From: Sphaeroforma arctica JP610
Lineage: Eukaryota; Opisthokonta; Ichthyosporea; Ichthyophonida
Length of the DNA: 25,848 nucleotides
Direction of reading: 5' to 3'
NCBI RefSeq assembly: GCF_001186125.1
Contig: NW_014040506.1
Coordinates: 58,508-84,355 of the forward strand
The notes under the pieces are model-generated. The model saw nothing but the letters and a program-made list of their open reading frames with translations, ran no database searches and was not told where the DNA came from. Positions 21,240 through 25,848 of the stretch are shown one piece after another (the stretch's first letter is position 1; every line of letters starts with the position of its first letter). The translations under genes and the position numbers were made by a program.

Positions 21240-22541
21240 CTAGAGCAATATCTGATAGTGCGAGCGATTTAGTAGTGGTGTATTCAGAAGTAGCATGCCT
21301 ATGCTTATACTCCATAACTTACTACTCGTCTTCGTCTTTCCACTACATAATTCACCACTTCCACTATCACTGCTCTTTTTCGCGCTATTTGTAGTTAAAC
21401 TACTCGGACGTATCGTCGTCTCTGTCGACATTGCTTTGCGCATACCGTCCCGCCAGTCATTCATTTTCACATCTGTTGATTTCTCCGTTGCTCCTAAATC
21501 ACTAAAGCTTCTATTCAACGACTTCCACTGTCAGTTTAAGGATTCTAATACACTAGTATCAGATTTCAAAGCATCTGGCCATGTACTAAATGTTCTGTTA
21601 TGGCGTGTGTGTACGATTAATTTCTGTGGTTCTGCTTCATTCGATCGTGTACAAGTATATCGCCTCTGTGGTTCTGCTTCATTCGATCGTGTACAAGTAT
21701 ATCGCCTTGGCAATGGTGTTCTATATGTGATGTAGAAATTGCTCCTAGTTTTTAGCAAATCAGTCCATGCACCAGCAAGTACTATATTCACTGTTTGCAT
21801 GGCAGGAGTAGTACTTGCCGAAAAGTATATGATTCGCGTGAAAATGAGATCAGCTCCATACTCACTGACATTCGCAACCCATCCATCGTTATTCATGTTC
21901 TGTGCACGAATGTTTTGTAAGTACTGAGATGCTATATCACTTAGTGAACGAAATCCATTATGAATCAACAAGACACGACCACTTATTTGTGCTATCTTGA
22001 ATACTTTAGCTATATCCACGTCTTCCTGGACTCGCTCTCCGCCCCGTGTGGAAGTCGCCGCCAAAGACAATAAATCGATCTTTGCTGGTGATGATGCTGT
22101 TGGCATGTTTTCAGATGCAATTACAAATGCGATTTGTTTTACATTCTGTTTATCACACTTACTATTTCTGTCTTTATCGCAAGACACAACAAGCAACTTC
22201 TCATTTACCATAACATTCGTATCATTGTCAGGGTTAGCTACCAACGAAAGCACTTTAGATTCAGATTCTACTTTAGGTTAGACATCAGCACTTGATTCTT
22301 CCATAGGTGTCGGTAGTAATAAAACAGGGACACCTCCTGTACGTGGACGCTTTTCATTCTTGAAGACACTCATTTGGCTTTCTGTAATATATTTGCTACA
22401 TACCCGCATCGTTGCTTATTGGTTCGTACGGCCACGCAATTTACTTGTCCATGCTGGCTTGAATCGATGGAGCGTGATGCCCTCCTCTCCCTTCACTAAA
22501 TCGCACTCTCTAACACAACTGCGGCCCCCCGAGCCCTTCAT
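21240..22541 (-). pseudogene. THAP-like zinc-finger protein with unknown middle region, broken
   Basis: One minus-strand frame of 434 codons from ATG 22541 to a stop at 21240 is open except for about three in-frame stops. The first 85 residues resemble a THAP zinc finger: SCVREC, then ITLHRF, RVCSKYI and finally GGVPVLLLPTP, which matches the AVPTLF-type end of THAP domains. The pair C-x3-C and C about 34 residues on fits; the last ligand His is Tyr here. The segment between HRF and the next motif is shorter than usual. THAP domains bind DNA and occur in host regulators and in P-element-type transposases, but no transposase motif follows. The middle (DIAKVFKIAQISGRVLLIHN, GWVANVSEYGADLIFTRII) is not recognised; the tail is Ser/Thr/Lys rich. 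A perfect 42-bp tandem repeat lies in it. The long open frame suggests fairly recent loss. Confidence 0.45.
21624..21707 (-). repeat. Perfect 42-bp tandem duplication (14 residues)
   Basis: Two identical copies, 21624-21665 and 21666-21707, in frame with the minus-strand THAP-like frame; each encodes RRYTCTRSNEAEPQ. No mismatch, so very recent or conserved by conversion. Confidence 0.95.
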
Positions 22542-22686
22542 CTAAAGTAACACTAAGGTTGCTTTGGAATTTCACAGGTAGATACTTCAACGACTGCAAC
22601 CTACGCATCAACCTTGCCTACACCAACCTAACACACGCACTAGTCATACAGTATAGTGATATACATACATATATACAAACATATAT

Positions 22687-22975
22687 GAAGCCGAATTGAA
22701 GCCAGCGTGAAGCCAACGGGAAGCCAACGTGAAGCCAACGGGAAGCCAACGTGAAGTCAAATTGAAGCCAAATTGAAACCAACTCGAAGCCAGTGTGAGG
22801 CCAGATTGAAGCCAGTGTGAAGCCAAATTGAAGCCAGCGTGAAACCAACTTGAAGCCAACTTGAAGCCAATATGAAAATTTGTTTTCAATTTTTTTTTAA
22901 ATAATTTTAATTTGAAGCCAATATGAAGCCATTATGAAGCCATTATGAAGCCATTATGAAGCCAATATGAAGCCT
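22687..22975. repeat. 11-bp minisatellite (GAAGCCAACGT type)
   Basis: About seventeen units of GAAGCCAAnnT at 22687-22873, a 39-bp AT-rich interruption containing GAAAATTTGTTTTC, then about six more units to 22975 (several identical GAAGCCATTAT). Because 11 is not a multiple of three, all minus-strand frames stay open; the predicted WLQFGFTLAS-type peptides are an artefact. The units adjoin the 3' end of family A copy 3. Confidence 0.9.
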
Positions 22976-23031
22976 TACTCCGGAATTGCCCATGGTGAAG
23001 CCACGTTGAATCCAACAGTTGCAATCGCTAA

Positions 23032-23866
23032 TAGGGATAATATTATTTATTTCATAAGGAATAAGTACAATGTATGTACATATAGTATGACTCTCATAGC
23101 CGTTGTAGTGATTCGGGAAAGATCGATGGGAAGAAGTGGCCAGTAAATTCCCGTTTGAAGCTTGGGCCAAGTGAGTCGACGATGGAGGATATCCGTCATA
23201 ATTCGGTCGAGGAGCGAGGTTGGGGGTGAGCCAATGACACGCCAGACCACGGATGCACTCGGTATGTGCTGGCTGACCTAGATAGGAAGTATCATAAGCG
23301 GAATTAATGAGCGCGATGACTTGGTTTGGTCCGAAATTTGGAAGTAGTACTTCAACAGCGCGATTAGCCGGGGTATGGGGAAGTATGTCAGAGACGGGTG
23401 TGGGTAAGGGGGTTGTTCTACATGCTGGAGAAAGGATCCGAGGTGTTCGTAGAGGGTCCAGATACCTTGGAAGTCGTGGCGCTCCAGTAATTGCTGGAGG
23501 GCCTATGAGAGGCAGTTTCGGGCCCACCAGGATGCGTCGGATCAATTGTTGGATGCAGGAAAAGTGGCTGGTGGTGAATTTGTGGCCACCGGGGCAGACA
23601 CGGCAGAGACATCCGTTGGTGCGGTAGTCGAGCAATGTAAACATGTACGTATTCGATACAATCATAGCACAGAGCCGGATTGGTGTAGACTCGAAGCAGC
23701 GGTTGAAGCTGTCGTATCTGGCATTGTCCTGATTTGAGGTTGGCGGTTTACCCATGACCAGTTGATAATAGTAATGGCGCCGGGTCATTGCCGCGATTTC
23801 CTTGTTGGACCTGCGTTTTGTTGAGTTCTTCCTAATATCGTTAGAGCGTCGACGGAGGGCTACATG
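23032..23866 (-). mobile_element. Interspersed repeat 'family A', copy 3 (5'-truncated, internally deleted)
   Basis: Starts with the common TAGGGATAATATTATTTATTTC and follows copies 1 and 2 to GGCTACATGG at 23866, where homology to copy 2 ends sharply. About 180 bp present in copies 1 and 2 is missing at about 23190, where GGATAT and TTATCCGTC sequences have been joined through ATCC/TAT microhomology. The encoded Cys/His cluster is CRVCPGGHKFTTSHFSC. No target-site duplication is evident. Not functional. Confidence 0.75.
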
Positions 23867-23999
23867 GCTGCCCCCACATAGGCATTGGACTACCTACGTA
23901 AAAGTACCAATGTGCTCGTATTGACACACGCTTTCGATTGGTACTACATATGTCTTTGTTCAATCAAATGCTGCAAGTGGTCGTCCTGAGGTTGGTGTT
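23867..23999. other. Flank of family A copy 3, no feature seen
   Basis: Short unique-looking stretch between the truncated 5' end of copy 3 and the AT-rich inverted-repeat island. Confidence 0.4.
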
Positions 24000-24290
24000 A
24001 CTAATAATTAAATATTCTAGTTTGTAAAAACTAAGTTTGCTAATTATTAATTTATAAATACCTCTGTTTATCTTTTAAAAGATTAAACCTAAATAATCTT
24101 TAACCTTTATACTATGAGTCATCTCGTATAGTGTTTTGTAAAGGAAACCTATTTATTATATATATCTTAAGTTATCTAATTTACGTACTAGTAGTTATAC
24201 ACAGTAAAACCTTTACATAAGACAATGCTAGATTTATTAGATAGTAATATCTCAATACAACAATGTAAATGACTTTACTCTAGGGCCTGC
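24000..24290. repeat. AT-rich island of inverted repeats
   Basis: Pairs include CTAATAATTAAAT with TAATTATTAATTTA, the palindrome ATCTTTTAAAAGAT, ACTATGAG with CTCGTATAGT, and AAAGATTAAACC with AATCTTTAACC in direct orientation. Style matches the islands at 10325 and 25430. Confidence 0.55.
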
Positions 24291-24369
24291 TATGATACCA
24301 GGTACTGTGAGGCTCAGAGGTCTAGTCCTACGATTATACATTTGGTCAACAAAATTATAAAAAAGATTG

Positions 24370-24840
24370 TGGAAATGAATAAGAGCACTGTGGAAGCAGA
24401 AGTAAAGATAGGGGTTTTTCCGTCTCTACCGATGGAGGATATTCAAGGTAGAGAATGTGTGTCAGTTTTTAAGCTGGCACAGGGCAAGGCTGAGGAGCAT
24501 GCCAATTAACAAGAGTTGGTGTTGCGGTTCCAGAACAAGAGTAAAAGCCACGATGAGGCGATGTTTGAACCAATTACAAGTGTGGGCTAACTCCGCTCGT
24601 GAAGGCAGTATTATCAGTCATGTTGGCAGAGAAGGATGCTGCATCAGATTGGAATAAGGAACTGATAGAGGCTGCTACAGAAATGGATGCTAGTTTTAAA
24701 ATGATGGTGATGGATAGTACGCCTGAGTCTCACAGAAAGAGATGTACAGGCCGGTATATTATATGGGGGGTATCTCTAAGGTGGCCGAGTCGCTAAGAAG
24801 CAGCCTGGACAATACAGAGGTCAAGAGATCGCTAGCCTGT
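24370..24840 (+). other. Possible decayed coding stretch, unassigned
   Basis: Pieces such as VFKLAQGKAEEHAN and LVLRFQNKSKSHDEAMFEP look like hydrophilic protein, charged and with plausible codon use, but no frame stays open for long and no family is recognised. It may be old mobile-element coding sequence. Broken; treated as a fossil. Confidence 0.25.
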
Positions 24841-24979
24841 AGGATCGGGGGCAGTGGAGAATTCGGTTTAGAAGGTCAGACTAAGAAATTCAATGGTGAT
24901 GGATCGTAGTCAGGGTGTATCTATTTTAAGTCTATAGACCATGATAATGCAAGTTTCGGCCTATCAAGGCGATATTAAC

Positions 24980-25070
24980 GCCTTAGAGTAAATAAACGCT
25001 TAGGTTAAGGCTAAGTATAATAAAATTTAGAAGTAAATAAACGAAATGAGTCTTTTAGTAAAGTTAGGTA
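24980..25070. repeat. Short repeats around TAAATAAACG and CTTAGG/AAGGCTAAG
   Basis: TAAATAAACG occurs twice 41 bp apart (24990 and 25034 regions), and CGCTTAGGTTAAGGCTAAG forms a small inverted repeat. Confidence 0.5.
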
Positions 25071-25120
25071 TGCCTCGTGAAAACGGCCATACTCTGAGGG
25101 ATTGTGAGGCTGAGACATTG

Positions 25121-25132
25121 CCTATATATAAA
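25121..25132 (+). promoter_or_regulatory. TATA-like box
   Basis: CCTATATATAAACC in otherwise mixed-composition sequence; it resembles a core promoter TATA box, possibly of an old element. No downstream gene within the window supports it. Confidence 0.25.
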
Positions 25133-25429
25133 CCACTCAGTACTGTTTTCGCCGAAGGGATTTTATTTAGTGTTTCATTGTCGCTCTATTAGAAACTACG
25201 ATATGTTTCGTTGGGGCGAATCCGAGAGACTCATAAAATCCTAACTTTAGAAGAAGAAGAAATTTACTCTTGATATCCATAGTTATTGCATTAACCAGTA
25301 ACTTGCCACTTATCAAGAATTACCGACTAGCCTTCATCAGACTGGCACATCTGGTTGGCTGAACGGAGGATAAACTAAGCGACGCTAATAGTCCTTAGAA
25401 ACCTATGTTCGGTTGAGCCATCTCGCTAC

Positions 25430-25690
25430 CGAAGTATTCAGATATAAATAGATTTGGAAAGTAAATATAGTTCTATTAATAGAACTAGTCCAAATCTTAT
25501 ATTTGGTATTTTACTGGAGCGTTTTAATGGCCTTGTCCAAATATCTGATATACAAAATGGAAAAGGTATTAATTAATAAAACCGTTAAAAACCATTTAGG
25601 GAACTTAAGTTCCTCGTACTATTAAGAGTACGTTTATAGTTTTTACATACTGCTTAAGAGCACGTTTATAACATAGAGTCTAATGTGGAG
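25430..25690. repeat. Island of interlocking inverted repeats
   Basis: AGATTTGGA with TCCAAATCT encloses AGTTCTATTAATAGAACTAG; AGTAAAT pairs with TTTTACT across it; then GGGAACTTAAGTTCC (palindrome) and CGTACTATTAAGAGTACG (hairpin), and the related GCTTAAGAGC. As at 10325, several arms interleave. It adjoins the integrase-like fragment. Confidence 0.65.
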
Positions 25691-25848
25691 GCCCGGCTAT
25701 TACAGCCTCGTGTTTGCGGTTTACACGGTACACCCCTTTTATGACACATGCCTGATACGAGTACCGACGATTCCATTACGTCATCGCAGAACTCGCTACC
25801 GTTATCAATGCACATTATACCTGGCCACCCGTGGTCAGCAAAGACTTG
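25691..25848 (-). mobile_element. Fossil fragment of an integrase-type core (LTR-element-like)
   Basis: At the right edge the minus strand reads a catalytic-core segment around DHGWPGIMCIDNGSEF, with the Asp-Asn-Gly pattern of retroelement and related integrases. The rest of the element would lie beyond the window. The coding signal fades by about 25690 and the fragment looks old and broken. LTR kinship is the likeliest reading, but cut-and-paste elements with the same core cannot be excluded. Confidence 0.5.

Noticed and set aside
5841-22541. Alternative genetic code reading internal TAA/TAG as glutamine
   Set aside because: In-frame stops occur in the multicopper oxidase and the THAP-like frame, but one is TGA, other damage is present, and homoserine kinase ends in TAA at the expected place. 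Ordinary decay explains them.
22618-22889. Trp/Leu/Phe-rich minus-strand frames
   Set aside because: All frames are open because the 11-bp minisatellite has no stop in any phase; not genes.
24775-24860. tRNA-like A box (GGTGGCCGAGTCGCTAAG)
   Set aside because: The words match a Leu/Ser tRNA A box, but there is no B box (GGTTCGAATCC type) at the right distance and no acceptor stem.

Overview
This is a nuclear window from a single-celled, intron-rich eukaryote. The one clear host gene is homoserine kinase, with nine visible coding exons and GT-AG introns of about 285-708 bp. Animals lack this enzyme, and the long introns, AT/CA microsatellites and many decayed mobile elements argue against a compact fungal or bacterial genome. 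A unicellular relative of animals such as an ichthyosporean would fit, but that is a guess; nothing here fixes the species.

Left part (1-9081): simple repeats, then the plus-strand homoserine kinase gene (586-5031, first exon outside or not visible). Converging on it from the minus strand is a multicopper-oxidase pseudogene (5841-6760) that has lost its first half, carries an internal stop and has lost its HCH copper motif. The 2.3 kb beyond shows no gene I can support.

Middle part (9082-15334): two copies of an unrecognised interspersed repeat ('family A', minus strand) flank a 2.5 kb A-rich, ORF-poor block made partly of old duplications. A cluster of interlocking inverted repeats sits at 10325-10670. 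Just upstream (in minus-strand sense) of the second copy is a possible first exon of a host gene, 15170-15334.

Right part (15500-25848): a decayed two-gene DNA transposon (about 15930-20661). Its first gene encodes a cysteine/histidine-rich N terminus and a coiled coil; its second encodes an RNase-H-like, DDE-type transposase core and C-terminal zinc-finger-like repeats. Then come AT-rich repeats, a minus-strand frame with a THAP-like zinc finger and an unknown middle (broken), an 11-bp minisatellite, a third family A copy, more inverted-repeat islands, and at the right edge a fragment of an integrase-type core.

There is no operon-like cooperation: host genes are scattered in mobile-element debris. 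The most unusual items are the family A repeat with its shared 3' end, the inverted-repeat islands, and the THAP-like gene with an unrecognised middle region.
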